From Euglena gracilis (Eukaryota > Euglenida > Euglenophyceae > Euglenales), in NCBI GenBank assembly GCA_039621445.1, contig CP154956.1:13474292-13538291 (forward strand): DNA of 64,000 bases, given 5' to 3'. The translations under genes were made by a program, and so were the position numbers. Positions 31,877 through 53,734 of the stretch are shown piece after piece (the first letter of the stretch is position 1; each line of letters starts with the position of its first letter). Below the pieces are notes generated by a model that was given only the letters and a program-made list of their open reading frames with translations, made no database searches and was not told where the DNA came from.

Positions 31877-32113
31877 CTGTTTGTAACATGCGGAACTACC
31901 AGAGAGTGCAGGTGCCTCAAATGAACCCGTTCGATATCCTGGTTGAACCCCATGGCCCCCAGTAGCGTATATATTTTTTGGGGGAGTATTTCTGCCTTTC
32001 TGCATTTCGGGTTTTCTGTATTTGTTGGAGAATTCCATTTTCCCAAATTCATTTTGTCACTGGTTGTCAAGTGGTTTCAGACTCCAGCATGCTTTCTTTT
32101 CCAGCTGCCACAG

Positions 32114-32496
32114 AGGGACGTTGTTTTGGGCGGATGGTCATGGCTTCGGGTCAAATTGTGGTCACGCAGGAAGAACTTTCTAAGTCTTCAAAAGGTTTCA
32201 AAGAGCAGGGTGATGCTGGCGATGCTGTTGGGCGCGGGTGTTCTTGTTGTTGTGGGTGAGGAATTCGAAATTTTGGTCAGCACCATTCGCTAACATCATG
32301 CTAAAAAAATGCCAAAAACCTCCCGTGTCACACAAGTGGGACCTACCCCCAATTTCGGTATTTTCTTTCCAGATTCCGGCATTCTGCTGGGAGATTTTTG
32401 TATATGACATGCACAAAACCGGTGCGCTGCGAAGCGGGAAAGATGTTGATCACCTCACCTCCAAAGTCTGGTCAATTTCTGACCTTTTTGTGGAAG
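32114..32496 (+). CDS. Two possible exons, unknown protein
   Basis: Exon 32114-32227 or 32237 (GCCACAG acceptor) reads GRCFGRMVMASGQIVVTQEE, then LSKSSKGFKEQGDAGDA. Exon 32373-32496 (TTTCTTTCCAG acceptor, GAAG|GT donor) reads IPAFCWEIFVYDMHKTGALR, then SGKDVDHLTSKVWSISDL. Both are protein-like, and the phases can be matched if the first ends at 32227. They lie between the RRM gene and SYS1 and could be the 3' part of the former, the 5' part of the latter or a separate gene. Confidence 0.4.
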
Positions 32497-33521
32497 GTTT
32501 TTGGGGGGGAGGACACCCACTGACTTGCCCGACCGTTGCTCACAGCCTTTAGACGTCGCTTCACTGGGGAGCTTGGTCGATTCCCCCGCTCCGAATCCAG
32601 TAGTTATGCAGCAGGTGTTGCCGTAGTAGGTATATTAGGCCCAAATGAGGCTGAATCCCCAAAAATTGGGCCTAAAATCGGTCTAAATTTTGGACTAATT
32701 TAGGTTGAAAGCCCGAAACCATAGCCCTATCCCTATCCTTATGAATAACCCCATTTTCCCTCACTCCGCATGCCGAAAACCCCGACTCTGGGTTCTGACA
32801 AGTGGGACTGACCGCGGCCCAGCCCCCGTCATACACTTGGACCCCATAAGAGGAGATAATATGAGGATGCTTATATTTTTTATCTCTCTTTGGCGCCAGC
32901 GCCTTGGCCGAGTGTCCAGGCAACCAACATTATGTCGAACCACAGTCCAACAGAAGCAAAGGGAGCGTTGGTCCTGTACACCCCCTGGTACCTTCAATAT
33001 TTATGCCAACTCAAAAATCCAAAAAACTCAATATTGAGGCTTCGTTTGAATCTCGACATTCCCAGGGTTCTGTGCTGCAATTGCTTACCTAGCCAGGCTG
33101 AGTTCAAAGGTGTTACTGACCCTTCCTCTAGGGGGTGCCTTCTTGGGCGAGCATTCCAAGGCACCCCGATGTGCCCATCGGGGGTGGTCCCCACAAAAAT
33201 AGTGGGGTACGGGTTTTTAGGACCCACTCAGAGAAGGTCCGGATCTTGGACCAGGATTTTTTAAGGTTTTTTTTGTTTTCAGGCGCTTAAAGAATAAATG
33301 CCTGCCGACTTGTCGGTGGGGGGTACTGGCTAATCAAAGCGTTGGCAGGGGGGGGGTTCCGAAGTCCTAAAAAGTTCTAAAAAAATTAAATTAAAGTTAA
33401 TAATAAATAAATGAAAATAAAAACAATAAAAGTAAAAAAATAAATCAAAAGTTCTAAAAATAGCATTTTGTTTGCTCTATCGAGATGGGGGGGGTCCTGG
33501 GGGTCTCAACCGTATCGCCAG

Positions 33522-44290
<10,769 letters not shown>

Positions 44291-44382
44291 GGCTGCGCCG
44301 CATCCGAACCGCCGTTTTTCGGTACTGACCTGCACTGTAGGGGAAGCCTTGCCTTCATCTTACCCACTTGCCCCCCATCCAG

Positions 44383-46299
44383 GAAGTTGAGACCTTGGGA
44401 CCTGTACTGGTAGACTTGTTCTTCGGTAAGCCCACAACACCCCCCACCCCCAACCAGACATATTTATGGCAAATACGTTTTTATACCCCCGGGGGTATTA
44501 AAGCGCACCCTTGGTCTGGCACGGTGCCACCGGGGCTAGTGAATGCATTGGGTAGGGTCAGATTTCTGATCTGAATTTGTTAAGATCCGAAATCGAAAAA
44601 AGTCACATTTGTCAAAATGGCATTTTGTTGGCAATTTTTTGCAATTTTGAGTCAAAATGGCATTCGGTTTCCTTTGACCGTAGTGCTTTTTCTCCTTGAA
44701 CACCTTTCCTGTTTGGCTTTTCGGCCTTTGGCCCTCCGATATTTTTTGGGGGGAAATGGCCGACCGGGGGGGATCGGCCGCACTCCCCTCCCTAACCTCC
44801 CCCGCACGTCCTGCAACGGCTGGACGGACCGCAGGGCGAATCCCAACACTTGGCCTTTGGAGTCACCCCAAAGGCCAAGGGGGGGGGGCGACCGTTCGTC
44901 GGGCTTTGTCTCCCTGCATGCCTGCCGCCTTTGGGGATCGCGTGGCCCGGATCAGGGAAAAGGCGCGTGGTAACCCTAACACTACGCCACCCTCTTTGGG
45001 GCACTGTGGGCATTTTTTCTGAATCATGTATTTTCGGCCCTTTTGGGTCGATTCCATTGTTGTCCAGATTTTTCCCGAGAATTTTCTTGTTCTTGGTACC
45101 GGCCGAAATCGACTGACCCCCCCCCCCCCAGCAGAGACTCTTTCCGAAATTTTGTGTTTGGCCCCAAAAACACTGGAGGTAGCAATGGAGAACGGGAAAC
45201 CTGTGTGGGAATTGGTTCTAGGCCTACAAATCATTATCTCACGTCGAAAGACAGAGTTAACAACCTCAACCTCCATTCACCCATCAAAACCCCCCATCTT
45301 AGGGCTGTGCCAGACCAAGGGTGCGCCCAGGGGTATTAAAACGTACACTTGCCACATTTGTGTGCAAATATATTAAATTTTACCCATGTCGCCATGTTCT
45401 TGCAAAATAGCATGCAAGATGCCTTGGCCAGTTTCCTTGTGGATTTTTCAAGGAATGCTGGGATTGGATTTTTTTCTCAGTCATGTAAGGCGGAGGATCG
45501 TGAGTGGCAAAGTGTTCAATGGAATCTGAAGCGATGCAATGACATCCCCCCCCCCAATAATAACCCCCCCCCCCCAAATAATAAACCCCCCTGAGGACCG
45601 ATTTTGGCCGCCCAAATAATAAACCCCCCCTCCGGCAGGTGTGAAGGCAAAGGAGAAAAAGAGTCAAAAATTACCAGAAATGTTGGAACAAATCACAAAA
45701 ATGGATAAGATTGGTGCATGCCCAAAATGTGCCCCAAAAGCACCCATTTTTTTCAAAAATGCCCCAAAATGCCAAAAAAGTGACCATTGGAGCCTGTGGA
45801 ATGGTTTTTGGGTCGATTTTTGACTTCGCAAATTTTTCCCAAATAATAACCCCCCCCAAAATAATACCCCCCCCTGGACCCCGACTTCGGGTGTCCAAAT
45901 AATAAACCGGGGGGTTTATTATTTGGAGGGGGTTTAGTAAAGCAGAATGAAACAACTGAAAACTGGATCAACAAATAGCACACAAAGAAACACCAATCGC
46001 TTCCAATCGCGAGTCAACAAAAACCACGCAACGAGAAACACTATGAACTGCCACCAATGAAAGAATCCACTCGTATCAGACTGGGTTGCAACGGAAACGA
46101 GGTTTCCCCCGTTCCTTTTCCCCTCCGCCCTGCCCAGCCTGCCTCATCCTGCACAGCGGATGGCAGGGGACCTAACCCGCGCGAGCACCCCGGCCCCATT
46201 GCCAGCCAGCGGCAGAACCACCCGTTCTTTGCGTCCCAATCGCCCAGTTCACCAAACGGAGCGGTCTGCTCTGCAACTGTGTGTGGGCAGGCGGCGTGA
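44383..46299 (+). CDS. Two-exon model, unknown protein
   Basis: Exon 44383-44425 has an excellent acceptor (CCATCCAG) and donor (TTCG|GTAAGC) and encodes EVETLGPVLVDLFF. Exon 46157-46299 (CTGCACAG acceptor, TGA stop) encodes DGRGPNPREHPGPIASQRQN, then HPFFASQSPSSPNGAVCSAT and VCGQAA. Phase 1 fits phase 1. The start lies upstream of 44383 or in the 92-bp gap after the SYS1 stop. PVLVDLF recalls the strand before a thioredoxin active site, but no CxxC follows, so no function is claimed. Confidence 0.4.
44460..45365. repeat. 900-bp element with long inverted ends
   Basis: Left: GGCAAATACGTTTTTATACC, GGGGGTATTAAAGCGCACCC, TTGGTCTGGCAC. Right, in reverse: GTGCCAGACCAAGGGTGCGC, GGGGTATTAAAACGTACACT, TGCCACATTTGTG. 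The terminal inverted repeats are about 60 bp. The inside contains the second copy of the 35200-35330 repeat and an uncertain open stretch at 44800-44970. Confidence 0.75.
45548..45945 (+). repeat. Foldback element, word AATAATAAACCCCCC
   Basis: Left CCCCAATAATAACCCCCC and CAAATAATAAACCCCCCTGA; right GGGGTTTATTATTTGGAGGG then GGTTTAG. The middle is A-rich filler with GCCCCAAAATG words. Confidence 0.85.
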
Positions 46300-46337
46300 C
46301 CATCTCACAGTTGTGCTGCACAACATTGGACCGAATA

Positions 46338-46722
46338 CCCCCCCCCAAATAATACCTCCGGGGTATTATTTTTTTCGCCCGAAGTCCGGGCCCGAGGGGG
46401 GGGTATTATTTGGGGGGGGGTAATAGCACCCCAAAATTCTCGAATTTTCGAAGTCCTGTAGGACCCAAAATAGCACCCCAAACCCCCCTTTGGGGTCATT
46501 TTTTTGTACTTTCTCATGAAATTTAACATTTTTGGAGACCAGATGATCCAGAAAATTTGATTTTTTTTGTAATTTGTTGTCAGAGATTGTGATTTTTTTA
46601 CCAACATTTTTCAGGTCAAAATCCGGGTCGTCGGCCCAAAATTGGGGGGGGGTTATTAACTCGGTTGCTGAAGTTGGACCTGAGGGGGTTATTATTTGGG
46701 GGGATGGTTTGCCCTTTTGCAC
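46338..46722 (+). repeat. Foldback element, word TATTATTTGGGG (copy 2)
   Basis: Colinear with 14511-14890 over most of its length. Left CCGAATACCCCCCCCAAATA; right GGTTATTATTTGGGGGGATG then GTTTGCCC. Confidence 0.85.
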
Positions 46723-46802
46723 TAAGGTTGTGATGGTGACTGTGGAGAATGACCTTCCAGGAAGGTCACGTGCACGCCCCACTGGGAGCAAGACGTTCTG
46801 CT

Positions 46803-47225
46803 AACCCCCCCCCCCCTGAATAGAAGCCCCCCCCCCCCCCGAATAGTCCCCCCCCCCTGAATAGAAGCCCCCCCCCCCCTCGGTTTGCGTCCAATTTTCC
46901 GAATAGTCCCCCCCCCCAAATAGCAGACTGCTCCCTGTGGGTTATCAATTGAAATGGCAAATGCGTTGGCTTCACCCTTTTTTAAATGAGGGTTGGGTGA
47001 TTTTATGTTTAATGATCCAATGCATCCACAAGAGTAACATTTTGCAGCAAATTTGACATGGTTTGGAAAGGTAGCCACAAAGAAATTTCTTCGATAGTGC
47101 TCGGACCCCCTGGTTTTTGACCACTTTTCCAAATAGTGACCCCCCCCTGAATAGAAGCCCCCCCCCTCGGTATTTGACCAACGTTCCGAATAGTTGCCCC
47201 CAGGGGCTTCTATTCAGGGTGGGTT
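46803..47225 (+). repeat. Foldback element, word CTGAATAGAAGCCCC
   Basis: Starts GCTAACCCCCCC; CTGAATAGAAGCCCC occurs about four times with CCGAATAGTCCCC between; ends GGGGCTTCTATTCAGGGTGG then GTTTTA. The same word opens the element at 16100. Confidence 0.8.
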
Positions 47226-48853
47226 TTATGTGCACCCAAAGATGCAAGGCAAGCAGCAATGGATGGGCTACAAATGCGCTCACCAGATTTGGTGATATCA
47301 AAACTTTGCTGCTAGTAACGATATTTTTGATGGCCTTAGCTCTTAATTTTTCGGAAGTCTTTGTGGTGGACTTCTCTCTATGCACTCAGCAATGTGGCCA
47401 TCTCTGTCGCAATGCCTCCTCCCCACCTTTGCCTTCCACTCATAGGCCACGTCTCCCCCGCATTGCTTCCCTGATCCAGGCCAACGGGGGCAATTAGGAC
47501 TCTGTGGTTTCGGACTCTGCTGGCTTTCTGTGTGGTTTAGATATTTGCCATATTTACGAGGGTATCCCTTAAGCTGGAGGGCATCCCCCCCCCCCCGGGA
47601 TTCCCGGGGATTCCAGTAAGTCAGCAGCCTTATTCCAGCCAGCAGCCTTTTTCGGCCTCGGAACCCCTCCCGTCCCATCGATATGCAAAAATGGGCCAAG
47701 AATGAGCAAACATGGGCCAAAAATAACAGGCTGGCCAGGGCAAATTTTGGGTCAAAAACGTTGGCAATGCCGGATTGAGAGTGCAATAAAAATGTTAATG
47801 TGTGTCTTCATGATGCCAAATGGATCGTCCTCACGTGCGGTGGTCCCAGTGATACACAAAAAATGTTCATTCCTTGTCTTCAAAGCAAAAATTTTTTTTG
47901 GGAGGAGTTGTCCCTTTTAGGGGAGCGCTCAGATGTTAGATGTTGCGTTGGCTCCATACATCTCTTTAAGGTTTTGCAGACCCCCCGGGGGGCTGCTACA
48001 GCCAACCCCGATTTGGCCCAGCCCAACCGCAGCAGCCCCCCCCCCCCCGGGCTGCTGCTAGCCCTGCTTGCCAGCCCCTCTTTGGAGTGTCCATCCCAAA
48101 AATGGCCAAAAATGGTGTCAGCTGCTCTTTTTTCAAACTTTGTTTTGCCAGTCATTTTTCAATTGTCCGATTACGGCCCACCTGGACCAGTAGTCACGCC
48201 TCAAGCCACTGTGCAGTTTCCCCTGCCCCCCTTTTTTGCTACAAACGTGCGTCTGACCTTGACCAAGCGGATTCGCAACAATTTTCGTTGAAAATTGGGA
48301 GCCACGTGAACTACTTTCCATAATTCTGAATCCTCCTCCTCCTTTTCATGCACAGCCCGCCATTTACCTCCTGTCATGTGATCCACCTGCCATGTGATTG
48401 CTGCCAGCTGGATGAATGGAAGTTGTCCAAAAATTTCAAAACGATTCACACCTCTGGTCCATGTGTGTGTATATTTACGCACATGAAAGGTTTTCTGGAT
48501 GTGGAAGTGCCATATGGCTTTGTTATCCAATGACGTTCCACGTTGAAAGTCTAACCAGCCCCCCCCCCCCCAACATTTCGTCTCGGTTCTTCTTTTTTTT
48601 GCCCCAACTCTCAAAAATGGATGGCGTTTTATGTACGTTGTAGAACCCTGATTTTTGAATTTCCCCAATTTCCCAAAATTTTCAACCCATTTGCCATTTG
48701 CGCACCCGAGTCGGTCCCCAAGTGGTGTTATTTGGGCTAAACTTTCAAGGGCACTCTGCTGCTGTGCATCCTTTGGGAGCCCAAGAAAGTGGATCAGACA
48801 GGCGCAGTCCTTGCACCTCTGACAGGGTCTGTCGCTCCTCTGCTGCACAGCAC
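47226..48853. other. No confident gene
   Basis: A possible terminal exon at 47451-47496 (PRLPRIASLIQANGGN then TAG, acceptor CACTCATAG) is too short to trust. 47575-47690 carries CCAGTAAGTCAGCAGCCTTA and CCAGCCAGCAGCC words related to the MITE at 10304. The rest is unique sequence with short C tracts. Confidence 0.35.
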
Positions 48854-51800
48854 ATGGCCGGGTTGCGATGGAGAAGCTTGTGGCTTCTCCTCATCGGAAT
48901 CACTGTGGTGATGTGCCTTGTGGTGCAGTTCAGTTGGTCTACGACACAGGTGTGTATCCCCCCAATAAGATCCCTGTGGCCAAATTTGAAACACCACTGC
49001 TTGAACTGAAAATCTGCCCTCATTTTTTTTTATGTTGTGATGAATGCATGCAAATGAACGAATTTTTTTAAGAATTTTTTTGATTATACTTGCTTGGTCA
49101 GTTGTCCAAATCCCCCAAGGGGTAGTCTTTTTTTTTTGGTATTTTTTGCATTATTGAAACAGTTTTTTTGTGGCACGACTAGGTGCCCCTCCAGAAACCC
49201 TATTTACGTGCAGGGGCCATGATTCTTTGGGAAGTAGTTCTCCCAATCTTTGTCTGTCTATTGTTCATGCATGTGTATTTTTTAGTGTTCCCATCAAGGT
49301 GTGCCTTTGAATTGACATTAACGCAAGGCGATGCGGATTTATCTGGAGTTGAAATCCCATCAAAAAGCTTGGGACAATTTCAAAAGATTGGCACTTTGGA
49401 ATCAGAGTGTCTGTTGGGGTGGTCGAGCTCCTCTTCAAAGCTCGCAATTTTGAAAAAATAATATCAAACAAAACGTGCCCCCCTGCCATTCCCAACTCCT
49501 TCTCTGCCGGTTGCAACCCATCGCAGGGATGGATGTCGAATTTCGTCAGTGACCCCGGGTATCTCCACCGGTTCCTCCTCAAGGTGATGCCTCCCCTTTG
49601 GTGCACTGACCTGACCCTGGCGTTGCCAGCTGATCATTTCTGACATATGCGTACATGCACATGTTCGCAAATTTTGTCATTGTATATATTGACAATTTTT
49701 TTTATGTAAGAAAGGAACCAAGTCTGCTGCTCGGTGACCATTTTTGGGCAATACCAGGGGGCAGGGCTGTACAAGAATCCCCACAACCCTGTGGGTGGTG
49801 GGTGGGGGGTCCGACCGTCCCCCCCCCCCCACCAGGCCTTCCTGCGGGGGGCGGGGTAAATTTGGGCATAAATATAATTGGTTTGGCAGAGGCTTGGGGC
49901 TGGGGGGGGTAGGTATGCCCCAGGAAATTTTCAAGTGTTATTAATTATTTAATTCCCGTACTGTAAGAAGAAGAACAAGAATAAAAATAAGAATGAGAAT
50001 AAGAAGAAGAAGAGTAATAGTAATAGTAATAGTAATCGCAATCGTAATGGTAATGGTAATGGTAATGGTAATGTGGTAATGTGGTAATGTGGTAATGGTG
50101 GTAATGGTAATGGTAATGGTAATGTGGTAATGTGGTAATGTGGTAATGGTGGTAATGGTAATGGTAATGGTAATGGTAATGGTAATGTGGTAATGTGGTA
50201 ATGTGGTAATGGTGGTAATGGTAATGGTAATGGTAATGTGGTAATGTGGTAATGTGGTAATGGTGGTAATGGTAATGGTAATGGTAATGGTAATGGTAAT
50301 GGTAATGGTAATGGTAATGGTAATGGTAATGTGGTAATGTGGTAATGTGGTAATGGTGGTAATGGTAATGTGGTAATGGTAATGGTAATGGTAATGTGGT
50401 AATGTGGTAATGTGGTAATGGTGGTAATGGTAATGGTAATGGTAATATAGTAATAACAATAGTCATGGGTATAGTCACAGTCACAGTCGCAGGCGCAGTC
50501 GCAGTCGCAGTCGCAGTCGCAGTCGCAGTCGCATTCATTGTCATTCATAGTAGTAGCTTGGGCGGCCAAACTCGCACTTAAGGTTTTGATTTTTGCCTTG
50601 CATTTAAGAGCAATGTTCCAAACGTTTTGAACCCCGGTGGTGAAACCCACCCTTTTGACCCTCTGGTTCCGCGGAGACCCTCCAGCACCGGCTGAGGGAA
50701 ATTTGGATTTTTTGGTTGCTTTTTTAGGCTCTGCGATATGTGCCTGAAGAGTTGCCTGCTGAGGCGTCCAGAGGGTGGACTCTACACACACGTTGTGAAA
50801 AGTTGGATAAAACGGCGTGCCAGGGAGTTGTGATCCCTGGTTGCTTGAAGCGCGAGGAACGGTACAGCGGGAACCACCCAGGTGGGGGGGGGTTGGGGGG
50901 GATTGAGGGCAAGCCTAGGGACCTTGGTGAGCAACGCCAGGCCCCACACTGCCAGGCATGGAAGTAGTCAAACATTGCGCTTGCGCGCAATGTATGACTG
51001 TTGCGCTTGAGTGCAATGGACAACAGAAGCCCCTGAGCTTATGGGAGTCCCTCTGATGTGTTACGGTGTGTTGGGGGCCCCTCTCTGAACGGCCAGCATG
51101 GGCTTGGTGAGGAAATACATTGCGCCGACGCGCAATAGCCCATACAAAGAAATGAGAAGTGCAAAAACGTGGCTGACGTGTAATCTGAATGAACAGGCAG
51201 TGTATTATATGGGCATGTATATTGCGCTTCGGCGCAATGTATTTCCTCACCAAGCCCACATGCTGGCCGCGCAGAGAGGGCCTCCGGCACACCGTAACAC
51301 ATCAGAGGGACCCCCATAAGCTCAGGGGCTTCTGTTGTCCATTGCGCTTAAGCGCAATAGTCATCCATTGCGCTAAAGCACAATGTATAACTGTTGCGCT
51401 TAAGCGCAATGTCCTTTCAAATAGTAGATGTATTTGAATGCGTGCGTCAAATACATGGGAGAAGGTGGGGGATAGAACACGTGGGAGAAGGTGGGGGACA
51501 GAGGAGAATGATGAGGGGGGTTTGAGCGCTGCTGTGCCAAAAGCTGGGTTGGTGCTTTTCAATTATTCAGGCACTGGGGAGGGAGTGGCTGTTCCAATAA
51601 GAGGAATCGTGGGCGGTAGGCTTTGGAGCCTCAGTGACCTTGCACTCAGTGCTGTGAGTAGGATTTTTTTGGGATAATGACAGGAAGACCTGTTTTGGCT
51701 GAGCCATGTCCTCCATCTGCCCGGTGTGATGTGGCTGTCTGGTGGGTTGCAAATTACCGAAAAAAGGTGTGTCAGCATGTCTTCCCTTCCCTTCCGTTGT

Positions 51801-52032
51801 TGATGGACCATTTCGATTTCTCAATTCCATTCGCTCATCGGGTGACGAGCTTTTTTAAACACTTTTTGGACGCCCAAAACTGTTTCCTCGGCTGTGATTC
51901 CAAGGGTTCATCTGGTGCCTGTTCTTTTCCAAACAGAAAATTTCCGACTTTCAAAAGTTGGCCAAAAAGAAGGCCCCTCAGGCATGCTTAACTACGAAGC
52001 AAGTGGGAGGAACCTCTGGCAATGGCATTTAG
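48854..52032 (+). CDS. Type II membrane or secreted protein, multi-exon model
   Basis: Exon 1 (48854-48949; ATG start, CAG|GTGTGT) encodes MAGLRWRSLWLLLIGITVVM, then CLVVQFSWSTTQ: a short basic N-terminus and one hydrophobic helix, typical of a signal anchor. Possible exon 49195-49272 (KPYLRAGAMILWEVVLPIFV, then CLLFMH) would add a second helix. Exon 49527-49583 reads GWMSNFVSDPGYLHRFLLK, with clean splice sites. Exon 50728-50826 reads ALRYVPEELPAEASRGWTLH, then TRCEKLDKTACQG. The terminal exon 51937-52032 reads KISDFQKLAKKKAPQACLTT and ends VGGTSGNGI with TAG. All joins are phase 0. The layout would fit a Golgi-resident enzyme, but no catalytic motif is visible. Confidence 0.5.
49757..49850 (+). 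repeat. Partial GTCGAC C-tract family copy
   Basis: CAGGGCTGTACAAGAATCCC, CACAACCCTGTGGGTGGTGG, a C tract and CCACCAGGCCTTCCTG. The right part is missing. Confidence 0.75.
50038..50452. repeat. (GGTAAT)n array with higher-order pattern
   Basis: GGTAAT units in blocks separated by three GTGGTAAT units and one GGTGGTAAT, repeated about six times. It is followed by (CAGTCG)n at 50477-50534. Confidence 0.95.
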
Positions 52033-52905
52033 GTTTACTACGCGTAGGAAAAGACACGTCTGGATATGAAGAAGTTGGTGGTTGCATTCACACCCAGGGG
52101 GTTGGCTTCCTGTCCCAGGCAAGGCTTCCCCCAACCTTAGCCCTGTCCGCTCTGGTAATGAGATGCTTCCAGGACTGCTCTCTCCGCCCGCAGTGATAAA
52201 AGTAAGATATTAAAAATTGATAACAAGTGTTATATTGCGCCAAAGCGCAATAGAAACAATTTATAAAATGGTGAAAGCAGCGTGGCTGTTGCGCCAAAAC
52301 ACAATATAACTGCTTGAAACTTATCTCACAACGGAGGGAGAGAACGGCCCTGGTAGAGTAAGAACACCAGAGGGGATAGAGCACAAATGTAGGACAGGTG
52401 GACGGAAGCCTGCTCTCAGTCACGTTGCCTTAAAATTGGTCAACATTGCGTGTCGGCGCAACACCCACGCTGCTTTTACAATTTTTGAAAATTGTATTTC
52501 TATTGCATTTTGGTGCAATATAACTCTTAAATTTCTATTCTTGATAAGCCTGCCTATTGCGCTTTGGCGCAATGGAAACACATGCTGACACACATGTTGT
52601 TATTATTGTGCAAGTGCGGCAATGGCCACCCACGTGTTAAAGGTGCAATGTGTTTTTTTTGTAATGAAAAAGAATTGTTGCGCCACAGCACAATTACGCA
52701 ATTCAATCCCCTCGTTTCATCACCCGGCGCTTTGGGTTCATGCACACTGGGCCCGGGAGCCCTGTGCCAGTGGACCGTGGAGTTCCAAGTCGTTGGTTTC
52801 GTCCTCAGGCCCGGGGGGTGCAGGGAGGTACCAATGTGGGCTGTCTCAAGTCTCAAGCCTCGGTGTTCGAAAACAGAATTTTTTTTTGGCATTGCGCGTT
52901 GGAGC
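50970..52905. repeat. Cluster of ATTGCGC...GCGCAAT palindromes
   Basis: About thirteen imperfect palindromes of the form ATTGCGC-NNNN-GCGCAAT, e.g. near 50977, 51118, 51220, 51339, 51358, 51393, 52233, 52286, 52445, 52503, 52556, 52677 and 52888. Loops differ (TTAA, TTCG, GACG, CAAA). Spacing is irregular. Some have an extended context (CATTGCGCTTAAGCGCAATG). They span the end of the 48854-52032 gene and the region after it. Confidence 0.85.
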
Positions 52906-52981
52906 AAATTTACAGTCACTTTCAAAGCTCAGTGCGAGTTAGGCCGCCTAACATTAGTCATAGTAATCGTAAGAGTAAGAC

Positions 52982-53112
52982 TAAGACAAAGAATAAGAAT
53001 AAGAATAAGAATAAGAATAAGAATAAGAATAAGAATAAGAATAAGAATAAGAATAAGAATAAGAATAAGAATAAGAATAAGAATAAGAATAAGAATAAGA
53101 ATAAGAATAAGA
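52982..53112. repeat. (AATAAG)n array
   Basis: About 21 units of AATAAG, with degenerate AGTAAG at the left edge. Confidence 0.97.
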
Positions 53113-53344
53113 AGGATCAAAATAAGAGAATAAGAATAAAAATCATAATAGTAATAATAATAATAAGTGATGTAGTTACATCAGATGCAATGATGATGTG
53201 CGCACAAAGTGCATGCAATAGATGTCTGCATGCGTCCATGCGCTGCATACCAATGCCCGAGCACCCGCCCACTGAGAGCAAGGTCCCAGGTCAGGCTGGC
53301 CTCCCACCCTTTCCCCCGTCCCCGTCCCGGCCATTTCCCCGCAG

Positions 53345-53485
53345 GGCCTCGTGGGGCAGGTGCTGTGCCTGGGCCTCTCCATGGCGCTGACGGACAGCCT
53401 GGCGGACGACCCCCCGCCCCACGGCATCCCCGCCATCCCCCTCGACGTGGTGCAGGGCGTGGATTCACTCCCCCCCCTGGTGTGA
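53345..53485 (+). CDS. Probable exon, unknown protein
   Basis: TTCCCCGCAG acceptor, phase 0, then GLVGQVLCLGLSMALTDSLA and DDPPPHGIPAIPLDVVQG. The frame reaches TGA at 53483; an alternative donor CTG|GTGTGAG at 53480 would make it internal. It is GC-rich like the neighbouring exons. No family recognised. Confidence 0.45.
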   Translation, partial: GLVGQVLCLGLSMALTDSLADDPPPHGIPAIPLDVVQGVDSLPPLV

Positions 53486-53734
53486 GCCCCCCTTGGCAGG
53501 CAGTTCAAGTTTGGAGAGGCTGTTCAAGGATTGGTTGGTTTCCTCCCTGACCATGATATGCCGGGGGGGGGGGGCTTTTATATTATGGGGGTTTATCATG
53601 GGAGGGAGGTGGGGCGGACCCTGCCCCAGGGAGGTCCTACCCCCCCCCCCCACTCATTTAGCACCCCGGGGGATGGGGCTTCAAGCGTGGCTGGGTGGAT
53701 GGGTTTGGGTGGATGGGGGGCACCACGCGAATCC

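Noticed and set aside
31890-31970. Short frame MRNYQRVQVPQMNPFDILV as the SYS1 N-terminus
   Set aside because: It lacks the expected WDP motif and hydrophobic first helix, stops after 25 codons, and no splice link to 33522 could be shown.
44383-44425. Thioredoxin assignment from PVLVDLF
   Set aside because: The active-site CxxC is not found in any following exon; the match is seven residues only.
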